A DNA stretch of 19,444 nt. It comes from JAFDVL01 sp043736395 (GTDB lineage Bacteria > Acidobacteriota > Blastocatellia > RBC074). Every line of letters starts with the position of its first letter. Positions within the stretch are counted from its first letter, which is position 1. The position numbers and the translations under genes are program-made. Where the stretch lies: NCBI GenBank assembly GCA_043736395.1, contig JAYTCQ010000248.1, positions 1 to 19,444 on the forward strand, in the 5' to 3' direction. Below the pieces are notes generated by a model, which searched no databases, was not told where the DNA came from, and worked only from the letters and a program-made list of their open reading frames with translations. Positions 6,923 to 16,700 of this stretch are shown in pieces.

Positions 6923-9373
6923 ATGGTACGTTTGTTTATTCTGTTATTACTTGCGTTAAATATTCCAACAGCAACCGCCCAAACCATCGCCACCAAAACC
7001 GCGAACCTGCAAAAAATTGACGGCTACATCCCGCTCTACTGGGATTCCGCCAATGGGAAAATGTGGATGGAAATTTCGCGGTTCAATGAAGAATTTCTCA
7101 TCCAGACTTCTTTGCCTGCGGGCGTCGGTTCCAACACGATCGGGCTTGATCGCGGACAACCGGGCGACGGGCGTGTAGTCTTTTTCGAGCGCAACGGCTC
7201 CAAAATTTTTCTTGTCCAACCGAACTATCGTTATCGCGCTTTGACGAATGATGCGGCGGAGAAAAAGGCTGTCAAAGATTCATTCGCGCAATCTGTTTTG
7301 TGGGGCTTCAAAGTCGAAGCTACTGACGGCGACAACGTTTTAGTGGACGCGACGAATTTCTTTTTGCGCGATGCGCACGGCGTCGTAGAAACAATGAAGC
7401 GTGCTCGACAAGGAAATTTTAAGCTGGACGAAACGCGCTCAGCATTTTTTTTACCACGCACAAAATCCTTCCCGAAAAATACCGAAGTCGAAGTCATGTT
7501 GACTTTCGCCGGAGATGAACCCGGAAGCCTCGTCGCCGAAGTTGTACCATCGCCAAGCGCCGTCACCGTCCGCGAACATTTTTCGATGGTCGAATTGCCG
7601 GACAACAATTATCAACCCAGGCCGCTGGATCCGCGTGTTGGATTTTTTGGAATTTCATTTTTTGATTACTCTTCGCCGTTTACCGATTCCATCGAAAAAC
7701 GCTGGATTTCGCGGCATCGTTTGCAGAAAAAAGATGCGAGCGGTGAACCCGTCAAACCAATCATTTATTACGTTGACAACGGCGCACCAGAGCCTGTTCG
7801 CAGTGCTTTGGTCGAAGGCGCGTCTTGGTGGAATCAAGCGTACGAAGCGGCTGGATTCAAAAATGCGTTTCAGGTCAAAGTGCTTCCCGCCGATGTTGAT
7901 CCGATGGACATTCGCTACAACGTAATTAATTGGGTACATCGTTCGACGCGCGGCTGGGCGTACGGTTCGACGATTGAAGACCCGCGCACCGGAGAAATTA
8001 TTAAAGGCGTCGTCACGCTGGATTCGATGCGCATTCGTCAGGATGTTTTGCTCGGTGACGGGAAAATTCCGCAGTACAAAAACAGCCGCGCTTGTGATTT
8101 TGCCGCGATGTTGCCCGACGTAGAATATCTCGCGGTTGACTCTGAATCAGTCGGTGAAATGGCGCTCGCCCGCATCCGCCAATTGTCCGCGCACGAAGTC
8201 GGGCATACGCTCGGACTCACACATAATTTTGCGGCTTCGACATACAACAGAGCCTCCGTGATGGATTATCCGGGGCCGGTGACGGAAATCAAAAACGGCA
8301 AGCTGGATTTGTCTAACGCGTACGCTGTCGGCATTGGCGCGTACGATAAATTCGCGGTGAGTTTTGCGTACGGCGAATTTTCAAATCAAGTTGCCGTGGA
8401 TGATTTTGTGACCAAAGGCGTGAGTGACGGAATGCTTTTTATCGCCGATGCCGACACGCGTCCGGCAGGCGCAGCGCATCCTTTGTCGAGTCTGTGGGAC
8501 AACGGAGCTGATCCGGTTTTACAGCTCAAGCACGAAATGGAAGTGCGCAAGATCGGTCTCGCAAATTTCGGAGCAGCGACTGTGCCGAACGGGACGCCAT
8601 ATTCACAACTCGAAGCGAAATTAATGCCGCTCTATTTGCCTCATCGCTATCAATTAACGGCGGCAGTGAAATCTATCGGAGGCTTGTATTACACCTACGC
8701 CGTGAAAACTGCGAATGGAGCTTCTCCCAAAAATATTCAAGCGATTGTGCCTGCTGCCAAACAACGCGAAGCCTTGGAGTTGGTGTTGAGCACGATCACC
8801 CCGGAAACATTGGCGATTCCTGAAAATATTTTAAAATTGATTCCGCCGCGCGCATCTGGATACACCGGAGGGCCGACTGAATATTTTACCAAACGTACGG
8901 GGCTGACGTTCGACCCGATTGCAGTCGCAGGGATTGCCGCAGATTTTACGATTTCAAATTTGCTCAATCCTGAGCGGGCTGCGCGGATGAATGAGTATCA
9001 TGCTCGAGCAGCAGAGAATCCAGATTTCGCTGAAGTAATACGAGAATTAGTTCGAGAAGTTTGGAAAAAAGGCGCGACAAAAAATGCATATGAAGCTGAA
9101 ATTTTACGCGCCGTGCAAACCGTGTGTGTGACAAAATTAATGGATACTGCCGCCGATGAAACGGCTGCGCAACAGGTTCGCGCCGTAGCGAACGAATCGT
9201 TGCTAGCCTTGATGACTGAGCTGAAAAAAATCGGCATGCTCGAAGCAAATGAGTCTGTGCATCGCAAATTTTTAGCGGAAGAAATAGAAAGATTTTTGAC
9301 GCGACCTGACGCGACAAGAAAGCACAATGCGCCATTGCCTACGCCGCCGGGCGATCCGATTGGACAAAATTAG
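6923..9373 (+). CDS. Secreted zinc-dependent metalloprotease, DUF5117/DUF4953 type
   Basis: From ATG 6923 the protein has 816 residues; the in-frame ATG at 6914 lacks spacing to the AGGAG. It opens with M-V-R-L-F-I-L-L-L-L-A-L and a likely cleavage after T-A-T-A, so it is exported. The N-terminal third (K-I-D-G-Y-I-P-L-Y-W-D, I-Q-T-S-L-P-A-G-V-G-S-N) matches what I recall of DUF5117. The zinc site H-E-V-G-H-T-L-G-L-T-H begins at His424, the extended HExxHxxGxxH of metzincin-like proteases, and S-V-M-D-Y-P around Met447 is the Met-turn. The C-terminal half corresponds to the DUF4953 region. All motif residues are present, so it is probably active. Substrates are unknown. GC is clearly higher than in the gene that follows. 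Confidence 0.92.
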   Translation: MVRLFILLLLALNIPTATAQTIATKTANLQKIDGYIPLYWDSANGKMWMEISRFNEEFLIQTSLPAGVGSNTIGLDRGQPGDGRVVFFERNGSKIFLVQPNYRYRALTNDAAEKKAVKDSFAQSVLWGFKVEATDGDNVLVDATNFFLRDAHGVVETMKRARQGNFKLDETRSAFFLPRTKSFPKNTEVEVMLTFAGDEPGSLVAEVVPSPSAVTVREHFSMVELPDNNYQPRPLDPRVGFFGISFFDYSSPFTDSIEKRWISRHRLQKKDASGEPVKPIIYYVDNGAPEPVRSALVEGASWWNQAYEAAGFKNAFQVKVLPADVDPMDIRYNVINWVHRSTRGWAYGSTIEDPRTGEIIKGVVTLDSMRIRQDVLLGDGKIPQYKNSRACDFAAMLPDVEYLAVDSESVGEMALARIRQLSAHEVGHTLGLTHNFAASTYNRASVMDYPGPVTEIKNGKLDLSNAYAVGIGAYDKFAVSFAYGEFSNQVAVDDFVTKGVSDGMLFIADADTRPAGAAHPLSSLWDNGADPVLQLKHEMEVRKIGLANFGAATVPNGTPYSQLEAKLMPLYLPHRYQLTAAVKSIGGLYYTYAVKTANGASPKNIQAIVPAAKQREALELVLSTITPETLAIPENILKLIPPRASGYTGGPTEYFTKRTGLTFDPIAVAGIAADFTISNLLNPERAARMNEYHARAAENPDFAEVIRELVREVWKKGATKNAYEAEILRAVQTVCVTKLMDTAADETAAQQVRAVANESLLALMTELKKIGMLEANESVHRKFLAEEIERFLTRPDATRKHNAPLPTPPGDPIGQN

Positions 9374-9407
9374 CTGATGAATGTTTTACAAAACTGAATT
9401 TTATTTT

Positions 9408-9453
9408 AAGCCTGTAACGTAGGCGTCCATCTGGTAGCCTGCTTAACGGGCTT
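9408..9453. repeat. Imperfect 18-bp-arm hairpin after the metalloprotease gene
   Basis: Bases 9408-9424 pair with 9437-9453 with two mismatches and two G-U pairs; the arms read AAGCCTGTAACGTAGGC and GCCTGCTTAACGGGCTT. The loop is about 12 bases. A second small stem GAAGAAT/ATTCTTC (9454-9460 with 9469-9475) follows. No T-run lies after the main stem, so this is either a repeat element or a weak terminator. Confidence 0.5.
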
Positions 9454-9521
9454 GAAGAATAAATGGCAATTCTTCGAAAAATCAAAATTGTAGCTTTCCA
9501 ATTTATAGGATTGGTCACCTC

Positions 9522-10766
9522 ATGATTTTATTTCTCAAAAAAAATCGTATTCAATTCTGGCTATTATTCATATTGGCTTTAGCAATGATTTCCTGCCTCG
9601 CGTACAAAAAAGTCGAACTTCAAGAACCTCCCAAAGAGGTCATAACTCACAGTGAGGAGCCGACAAAAAATCTTCCAATTGCACGATCAAATATCAGCAA
9701 GATAGATCATACGAGAAAGTCAAATTGGCAGTACACATTTACGAAAGTGCCGAGTCGAAATAGTTCGAGCACAGTAAAAATACTTACACAAAATGTATGG
9801 TGGGCTTCAAGTGGAAAGTCCTATTACAAAACTAAGGATAGCGGAAAAACATGGCAAACCTTGAAGTTACCTTTAACTAAAGCAGATAAAATCGTTGCAA
9901 TGGATTTTCCCTCCGAAAATGTAGGCTGGATAGTTTCCCTTGATGACAGGGGGGAGCCATATGAAGAGTCAAAAGGTAAAACTAAAATCTTCTTCACGAG
10001 TGATGGAGGAGATACTTGGAGCCTTCAATTTGAAGCTGATGCATTGTCGGTAGATAAAATTCATTTTGTTAACGAACAGGAAGGCTGGATTTTTGGAGAG
10101 AGGGTTGAAGACGTGAAAGCAAGACATGAACGTAGCTTTCTGCTTCTACACACAAAAAATCAAGGGATGGAATGGAATGATGAATCAAATAAATTGAGTC
10201 AATTTAATGACGAGAATCCTTATCCTTCAGTCGTCTGGGCTGGAACTATTCCAACTAAAGAAATTTCATTTATAGAAAGATCTAGCGGGCTATTTACGCT
10301 CGGTGTGAATGAAGAAAAATGGCAACACTCGATGAATTTCCCGGAGTGTTTACCGCAAGAAATTATTCGACCTTTTGCTTGTTTGGAAGATGGGCGCATC
10401 TGGTCAAAATCTGGTGCAGATAGTATTGAAGGAATTTGGGGGCGAATCTGGCTGATGAACAAAGATCAGTCGTGGGAGCAATACACAATCAATGACAGTG
10501 TCTATCTTGCCGATGCAATTTTATTGAGTGAAAACGAAATCGTGGCGTGTGGTGCTATGCCCAGGTCAAAAAAACAATATTTTGATGTCACGCATCGAAT
10601 AGGATTAATTTTACATTCTCTCGACGGAGGAAAATCCTGGGGAATTATTTTTCAAGATGAGAAGGCCGGTCACATTTATTCACTTACTAAAATTGATGAG
10701 AGGCATTTCATAGCGAGTAATGAGAAAGGAGTTGTCTTGAAATTTGAAAAGGGAGAAAAAGGTTAA
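9522..10766 (+). CDS. YCF48/BNR-type beta-propeller protein, exported or membrane-anchored
   Basis: A 414-residue protein with a basic N-terminus, one hydrophobic segment (about 11-30) and M-I-S-C at its end, an imperfect lipobox, so it could be a lipoprotein. Three Asp-box turns are visible: K-D-S-G-K-T-W (about 105-111), S-D-G-G-D-T-W (160-166) and L-D-G-G-K-S-W (367-373). Phrases such as V-G-W-I-V-S and E-G-W-I-F-G precede further blades. This is the pattern of BNR/sortilin-type or YCF48-like propellers, which bind proteins or glycans; no enzymatic site is evident. The coding sequence is visibly more AT-rich than the metalloprotease before it, and codon use differs (many AAA, GAA, AAT). 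Neighbours give no clear role. Confidence 0.75.
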   Translation: MILFLKKNRIQFWLLFILALAMISCLAYKKVELQEPPKEVITHSEEPTKNLPIARSNISKIDHTRKSNWQYTFTKVPSRNSSSTVKILTQNVWWASSGKSYYKTKDSGKTWQTLKLPLTKADKIVAMDFPSENVGWIVSLDDRGEPYEESKGKTKIFFTSDGGDTWSLQFEADALSVDKIHFVNEQEGWIFGERVEDVKARHERSFLLLHTKNQGMEWNDESNKLSQFNDENPYPSVVWAGTIPTKEISFIERSSGLFTLGVNEEKWQHSMNFPECLPQEIIRPFACLEDGRIWSKSGADSIEGIWGRIWLMNKDQSWEQYTINDSVYLADAILLSENEIVACGAMPRSKKQYFDVTHRIGLILHSLDGGKSWGIIFQDEKAGHIYSLTKIDERHFIASNEKGVVLKFEKGEKG

Positions 10767-10987
10767 TATTACGAGGCGTCTTTTTAATAACCAAAGTTAT
10801 GCTACCAACAATTTTCATCTCTCACAGTTCACCCAAGATCGTGCTGGTGCATTGTACAAGATGAAATATTCGCTTCTGGGCGCTGAATCGCCGCTTGAAA
10901 ATATATTCATTCTCCCTACCCGTGAACGGCTGGGCTAATGGAAAAAAATATCATTTGGAGGATAGCCGTGCGAGACAAAATATTTTG
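10767..10987. other. Convergent intergenic gap, no gene seen
   Basis: These 221 bases separate the ends of two convergent genes. I see no credible ORF. There is a perfect 12-base palindrome CAAAATATTTTG (10976-10987) directly after the permease stop codon and a region (about 10860-10960) with loosely self-complementary segments such as GGCGCTGAATCGCC. Neither is a clear terminator. Confidence 0.5.
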
Positions 10988-13597
10988 CTACTCGGCTCGC
11001 AAAATCCCCAGCGGCTTCTTAATCATCACGTCCCAACTCGAAAGCACACCGATCAACGCAACCAGAATCAGCGTCAGCATTACGCCGAATAAGTTAATTA
11101 ACGGCGCGAATGTCCACGCAATATCCAAAGCGTATTTACTGACCGACCAGCTCAATAAAATTGCGGCCAGTGAGCCGATCACTCCGGCCAATAATCCGAT
11201 CACGCCGTATTCAAGCAGCGTAATCATCACAATCAATTTTCGCTTTGCGCCCAATGTTTTCAATATCGCAGACTCGTACAGGCGATGATATTTCGTCATC
11301 GCAATTGAACCTATCAGGATCAATAATCCGCTCAAAAATACAAAGCCTCCGACAAACGTCACGGCAATCGTTACAGTGTTGATGACCTTGCCTGCGGCTT
11401 CTAAAATGTCGCGGACGTCAATCACGGAAATGTTTGAAAATTTGTCGAGGAGCGTTTTTTGAAATTCAACGCGATCGGCACCCGGCGGCGGAGCTTTGAC
11501 GGCGGTTATCAACATTTGTTGCGGCAAATTATCCAAAGTTCCAGGACGAAAAACGATGAAAAATCCGAGCCGTACATTGCGCCAGTCTACACGGCGAATG
11601 CTGGTGACTTTGGCAGTGAAACGCGAGCCTGCCAGATCAAACGTCATCGAATCTCCGAGGTTGATTTTCAGTTCCTGATGAATCATTTCTTCGATAGAAA
11701 TTTCAGGCTCTGTGCCTGGGGTTTTATCCCAGAATTTCCCGGCAATCAGCTTTTCATTCGAATCCAGATAATCGCGGTAAGTCATGACATAATCGCGCGA
11801 AACCATTCCGCGATTTTCGGATTTGTCATTTGAGTCAACATTGACAGGCCTGGCATTGAGTTCGGCAATACGTCCGCGCAGTGTCGGAACCAAAACAGGT
11901 TTGGTTCCGAGTGACGTTTCAATCGTTGTGGCAACGGCTTCGCGGTCTTGGGGTTTGATGTCAATCAGGTACATATCCGCCGCATCGGAACCCAAATTCA
12001 AGTTAAATTCTTCGAGCAAATTTGCCTGCAACAAGCGGACGGAAATAATGAAAAAAGCTCCGAGTCCGACGGCTAACAAAATTACTTTGGTTTGGTTGCC
12101 GGGGCGATACAGCGAATTAATTCCTTGTCGTAAAACAAACGAATCAAGATGGCGAAAGCGTTTGACGAAATGGATCAACAAGGTCCCTGCGCCATTTAAA
12201 ATCAAGGTCGTCGCACCGAGTCCAACTAAGAAAATCGCTCCGATTTTCAATGATCCGGCTTGCCATCCAGCGAGTGCGAGCAACGCCGCGAGGACAGAAC
12301 CACCAACAATAATTGGCAACCAATCGAAGCTGGGAGTGATCACTGGAACAGAAACGTTTTTTCGATTCCACCAGTTTTTCAGCTTTTCAAATAACGTCGC
12401 CAAAAAAGATTTATGAACTATATCAGTAGCGCGTAACACAATAATCGGTTTTATATTTCGGATTTCCAGCAACGGCAAAGCTGCGAAAAGAATCGCTATT
12501 AACATGCCAATCGTGAAGCCTTGCGCGATGGCTCCCCAGGTTAATCCGATTTGAATGTCAGGTGGGATTTTATCGGCGAGATAGCGCGGTAATAAGGTCA
12601 GTGTGATTTTTGCGAGCGCTACGCCAAGGATGCTTCCGATTAATCCGAGTGCAAGAACCTGCACTAAATACGTGCCGAGAACGAGCGAATTTTTTCCGCC
12701 TAAACATTTCATCACGGCGACGGTTTTGATTTTTTGCTGAATGAAAACGCGGGTCACGCTGGAGATGCCGATGCCGCCGAGGACTAAAATAATCAGCCCG
12801 ATTAAGCTCAGAAAATTCTCGACTTGCGTGAAGGAATCCGCGACCCGATTTTCAGCATCACGGTACGAGCGCACGCTGATCAATGGATTCGTTTTAACTT
12901 CTTCCTTCAGGCGTTTCGTCAGATTTTCGGCTGTGCCTGCTTTGGTTTTAAATTGCACTTTGTAGCGGGCACGGGCACTGGGGCCGGTGAGTCCTGCCGC
13001 TATCACATCGTCATAATTCGCAAAAATGCGCGGGCCAAGACTGAACCCCGTCAAAGTATTTCCAGGTTCACGTTCAATCGTCCCGCGAATAGAAAATTCC
13101 AGTTTGCCGATTTTGACTTTATCCCCGATTTTGAGATTGAGTTGTTGCAATAATTCCGGCTTCACCAGAATGCCGCGATCCTTCAATAAGTCGTGATTGT
13201 AGGCTTGTCCATTGCTTAAAATCATTTCGCCGTAAAACGGAAACAGAGATTGAACGGCGCGGATCTCGACTTGCTTTGACGCTACATTCGCATTATTGAG
13301 CGGACGCATCATTGTCGCTAATTCAATGGATTCGGCGTGGGCGACAACTTCCGGGGCTTGATAATATTTGGTGAGAATCGTCTTGGTTTCGTCATTCAGC
13401 GGAGTGCTGGAAGTGACCTGCAAATCAGCCGCGAGCAATGTTTGCGCCTGTCTCGAAACAGAGCTTCGAATATTCTGCACGATAGATCGAAGGCTGATGA
13501 TAGAGCCGACGCCAATGGCGATGCAGAGGAAGAAAAATAATAACCGATACCACGAAGCCCGAATTTCACGATAAGCCATCCGAAAAATAAATTTCAT
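10988..13597 (-). CDS. Long ABC-transporter permease, FtsX/MacB fold (YbbP-like), no ATPase gene adjacent
   Basis: An 869-residue membrane protein starting M-K-F-I-F-R-M-A-Y-R-E-I-R-A-S-W. A first membrane helix (about 17-38) is followed by a large periplasmic MacB-type domain, then FtsX-type helices near 265-400 and, after a second half with its own periplasmic domain, a final trio of helices near 735-860. About ten helices in two FtsX-like halves match the YbbP/PF02687 duplicated permeases that export lipophilic substrates or lipoproteins with a separate ATPase. The partner ATPase normally lies just upstream; here the upstream neighbour is a divergent RND gene and no ATPase is in the window. 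The start lacks a Shine-Dalgarno and a TATGAT box lies only eight bases before it, which would give a nearly leaderless mRNA. Confidence 0.88.
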   Translation of the reverse strand: MKFIFRMAYREIRASWYRLLFFFLCIAIGVGSIISLRSIVQNIRSSVSRQAQTLLAADLQVTSSTPLNDETKTILTKYYQAPEVVAHAESIELATMMRPLNNANVASKQVEIRAVQSLFPFYGEMILSNGQAYNHDLLKDRGILVKPELLQQLNLKIGDKVKIGKLEFSIRGTIEREPGNTLTGFSLGPRIFANYDDVIAAGLTGPSARARYKVQFKTKAGTAENLTKRLKEEVKTNPLISVRSYRDAENRVADSFTQVENFLSLIGLIILVLGGIGISSVTRVFIQQKIKTVAVMKCLGGKNSLVLGTYLVQVLALGLIGSILGVALAKITLTLLPRYLADKIPPDIQIGLTWGAIAQGFTIGMLIAILFAALPLLEIRNIKPIIVLRATDIVHKSFLATLFEKLKNWWNRKNVSVPVITPSFDWLPIIVGGSVLAALLALAGWQAGSLKIGAIFLVGLGATTLILNGAGTLLIHFVKRFRHLDSFVLRQGINSLYRPGNQTKVILLAVGLGAFFIISVRLLQANLLEEFNLNLGSDAADMYLIDIKPQDREAVATTIETSLGTKPVLVPTLRGRIAELNARPVNVDSNDKSENRGMVSRDYVMTYRDYLDSNEKLIAGKFWDKTPGTEPEISIEEMIHQELKINLGDSMTFDLAGSRFTAKVTSIRRVDWRNVRLGFFIVFRPGTLDNLPQQMLITAVKAPPPGADRVEFQKTLLDKFSNISVIDVRDILEAAGKVINTVTIAVTFVGGFVFLSGLLILIGSIAMTKYHRLYESAILKTLGAKRKLIVMITLLEYGVIGLLAGVIGSLAAILLSWSVSKYALDIAWTFAPLINLFGVMLTLILVALIGVLSSWDVMIKKPLGILRAE

Positions 13598-13605
13598 AGG
13601 CGAAC

Positions 13606-13636
13606 ATCATAACTGATTCAAAAGTAAGGCGCACAA
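13606..13636 (-). promoter_or_regulatory. Candidate promoter for the ABC permease (leaderless type)
   Basis: On the minus strand TTGTGC (13636-13631) and TATGAT (13611-13606) stand 19 bases apart. The spacing is longer than the ideal 17, but the -10 box matches five of six consensus bases. Transcription would begin at about 13598-13600, at or next to ATG 13597. Confidence 0.3.
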
Positions 13637-13717
13637 GAGTTGTAAGATTTTTTCGACGCGATGATGGTTTGACAGTTGAGCCAACTGCGTGCCAATCTTA
13701 GTTCTATTGAGAATCCA

Positions 13718-13746
13718 TTGACGAAATATTTCCAGCAACATACTAA
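13718..13746 (+). promoter_or_regulatory. Candidate promoter for the RND efflux genes
   Basis: TTGACG (13718-13723) is followed after exactly 17 bases by TACTAA (13741-13746). The -35 box is good and the -10 box weak. It points to the RND permease start 34 bases downstream. A TTGACA at 13669-13674 nearer the middle has no adequate -10 box. Confidence 0.28.
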
Positions 13747-13779
13747 CTGACTGAAGGTTCCTGACGGCTCAAAAAAATT

Positions 13780-16700
13780 ATGTGGATTGTAAGACTAGCC
13801 TTGCGTCGCCCCTACACGTTCGTAGTCGCGGCGTTGCTCATCGCACTGTTTGGCGTAGTGACCATCAATCGGATGTCGACGGATATTTTTCCTGAAATTG
13901 ACATTCCGATTGTTGCGGTCATTTGGACGTACAACGGCATTTCCGCCGAAGAGATGGAAAAGCGGATTGTCACGCCTCACGAACGTGGTTTGACCACTAC
14001 CGTGAATGACATCGAACACATCGAATCACAATCGCTGAACGGCGTCGCGGTCATCAAAATTTTCTTCCATCCGAACGCGAAAATCGAAGGCGCAGTCGGG
14101 CAAATTTCCGCGATGTCGCAATCCATTTTGCGCATCATGCCGCCTGGTTCTTCGGCTCCGTTTATTGTTCGCTACAACATCTCGAACGTTCCCATTTTAC
14201 AGGCGAGTGTTAGTGGCGAGACGTTGTCAGAACAACAGCTTTATGATCTCAGCCAGAATTTTATTCGCACTCAATTGGCAACTGTCCAGGGGGCGTCAAT
14301 TCCCGTTCCTTACGGCGGAAAACCGCGTCAGATTATGGTGGATATTGATGGCCCGGCGCTCTTTGCCAATGGACTTTCGGCGACCGATATTACGGCTGCG
14401 CTGAATGCACAGAATCTGATTCTGCCCGCCGGGACAGCGAAAGTTGACACGCGCGAATACAACGTGCGGATGAACAGCAGCCCCGAAACCATTGCCGGAT
14501 TGGGCGATTTGCCAATCAAGCAGGTTGGTAATACGACAATTTATTTGAAGGATATTGCGCAGGTGCGCGACGGGTCTTCGGTACAAACCAACATCGTGAG
14601 GCAGAATGGAAAACGCGCGGCGTTGCTGACGATTTTGAAAAGCGGCGGCGCGTCTACGCTGGATATTGTCAATCGTGTAAAACTGGCATTACCTAAGATT
14701 TTGTCTACCTTGCCGCCTGAGCTGAAAGTAAATTTGTTATTCGACCAGTCGGTATTTGTGCGTTCGGCAATTAACGGCGTGATGTTCGAAGCATTGATTG
14801 CGGCGTGTCTGACGGCGGCGATGATTATGCTATTTCTTGGCAGTTGGCGCAGCACTTTGATTGTCACGATTTCGATTCCACTTTCGATTTTATGCTCGGT
14901 GATTGTGCTGAATTTATTGGGTCAAACATTGAATGTGATGACGCTGGGCGGCCTCGCTTTAGCCGTTGGAATTTTGGTAGATGACGCGACAGTCGAGATC
15001 GAAAATATTCATCGCAACTTAGGGCAAGGCAAGCCGCTGATAGATGCAATTCTGGACGGCGCGCAACAAATTGCTGTCCCTGCCTTCGTGTCAACGCTCG
15101 CCATTTGCATCGTCTTCGTTCCGGTAATTTTTCTGACAGGCGCAGCGAAATCGTTGTTCACTCCGCTGGCGATGGCGGTCGTGTTTGCGATGATGGCTTC
15201 CTACCTGTTGTCACGAACTTTGATTCCAACGATGGTGATGTATTTGTTACGCAAAGAAGCCACTAGCTATCAGGCGGACGGCGAATTTATTGCGCATTCG
15301 ACAGACATCATCGGACGCTTTCACAATAAATTTAATCATAGCTTTGAGCGCTTCCGCGCACGTTACGGAGCGATGCTCGAATGGGCGTTAGCTCATCGGC
15401 GTACTGTGACATTTTCGTTCTTGTTATTTTGCCTTGGCTCATTTCTTTTTCTTCCTTTTCTAGGAGAAGATTTTTTTCCGATGGTAGACGCCGGACAATT
15501 TCGTTTGCACGTGCGCGCGCCTGCGGGTACGCGTCTCGAAGAAACAGAAAAAACTTTTGGCGAAGTCGAAGTCGCCATTCGCCGCACGATTCCCAAAGAA
15601 GAATTGAATCTTATTTTGGACAACATCGGGCTGCCCGCTATCGGCATCAATCTAGCGTATTCAGACAGCGCGACGGTGGGTTTGTCGGACGGCGAAATTC
15701 TTGTTTCGCTCAATGAAAATCATCGTCCGACGGCTGATTACATTCGGCAATTGCGCGTAGATTTGAAAAAAGAATTTCCGAACCTGACGTTCTTTTTTCA
15801 ACCTGCCGACATCGTTAGCCAGATTTTGAATTTCGGGTTGCCAGCCCCGATTGACATTCAAATAGTCGGGCGCGACAAAGGAAATTACGACATCGCGCGG
15901 CAAATTGAACAACGCGTCGCACGAATCCCAGGCGCAGCCGACGTGCATTTGCATCAAGTCGTAGACGCGCCCGAACTTCGCGTGAATGTTGACCGAACAA
16001 AAGCAGGGCAGGTCGGATTAACCCAACGCGACGTGGCGAATTCTGTTCTGACTTCGCTTAGCTCCAGCGGGCAAACTGCGCCGAATTTCTGGCTTAATCC
16101 AGAAAACGGCGTTAGCTATTTCATCGCCGTGCAGACGCCGCAATATAAAATGGATTCAGTGGATGCGCTGCAAAATACGCCGATCACCAGCAGCAATGCG
16201 ACGGCTCCGCAATTGCTCAGCAACCTCGCTACTGTTGAGCATAAAACGACGCTCGCGGTAGTGAATCATTACAACGTGCAACCGACGCTGGATGTTTATG
16301 CGAATGTGCAGCGGCGCGATTTGGGCGGTGTCGCTCGTGAAATTGATCGCGTCATCGCAGAACTGCAACCAAAACTCCCGCGCGGCAGTACTATAGTTAT
16401 GCGCGGTCAGGTCGAAAGCATGCTTTCATCATTTTTGGGACTGGGCTTGGGCTTGGGTTTTGCAATTTTGCTGGTGTACTTTTTGATGGTCGTGAATTTT
16501 CAATCGTGGCTTGACCCGTTCATTATTTTGATGGCGTTGCCGGGCGCACTGGCGGGAATTTTGTGGATGCTGTTTGTGACGCAAACTACGATCAGCGTAC
16601 CGAGTTTGATGGGCGCGATTATGTGCGTCGGCGTTGCCACGGCGAACAGTATTTTGCTGGTGACCTTCGCTAATGAACAACGACTGCTCGGACAAAATGC

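Noticed and set aside
10976..10987. CAAAATATTTTG palindrome as permease terminator
   Set aside because: No loop and no GC-rich stem; it cannot form a terminator hairpin.
11823..12416. 197-codon plus-strand ORF within the permease gene
   Set aside because: No family resemblance; the minus strand encodes continuous FtsX-fold membrane sequence across it.
13673..13687. CAGTTG-AGC-CAACTG palindrome in the divergent gap as an operator
   Set aside because: Six-base arms in a 180-base gap occur readily by chance and no regulator gene is nearby.
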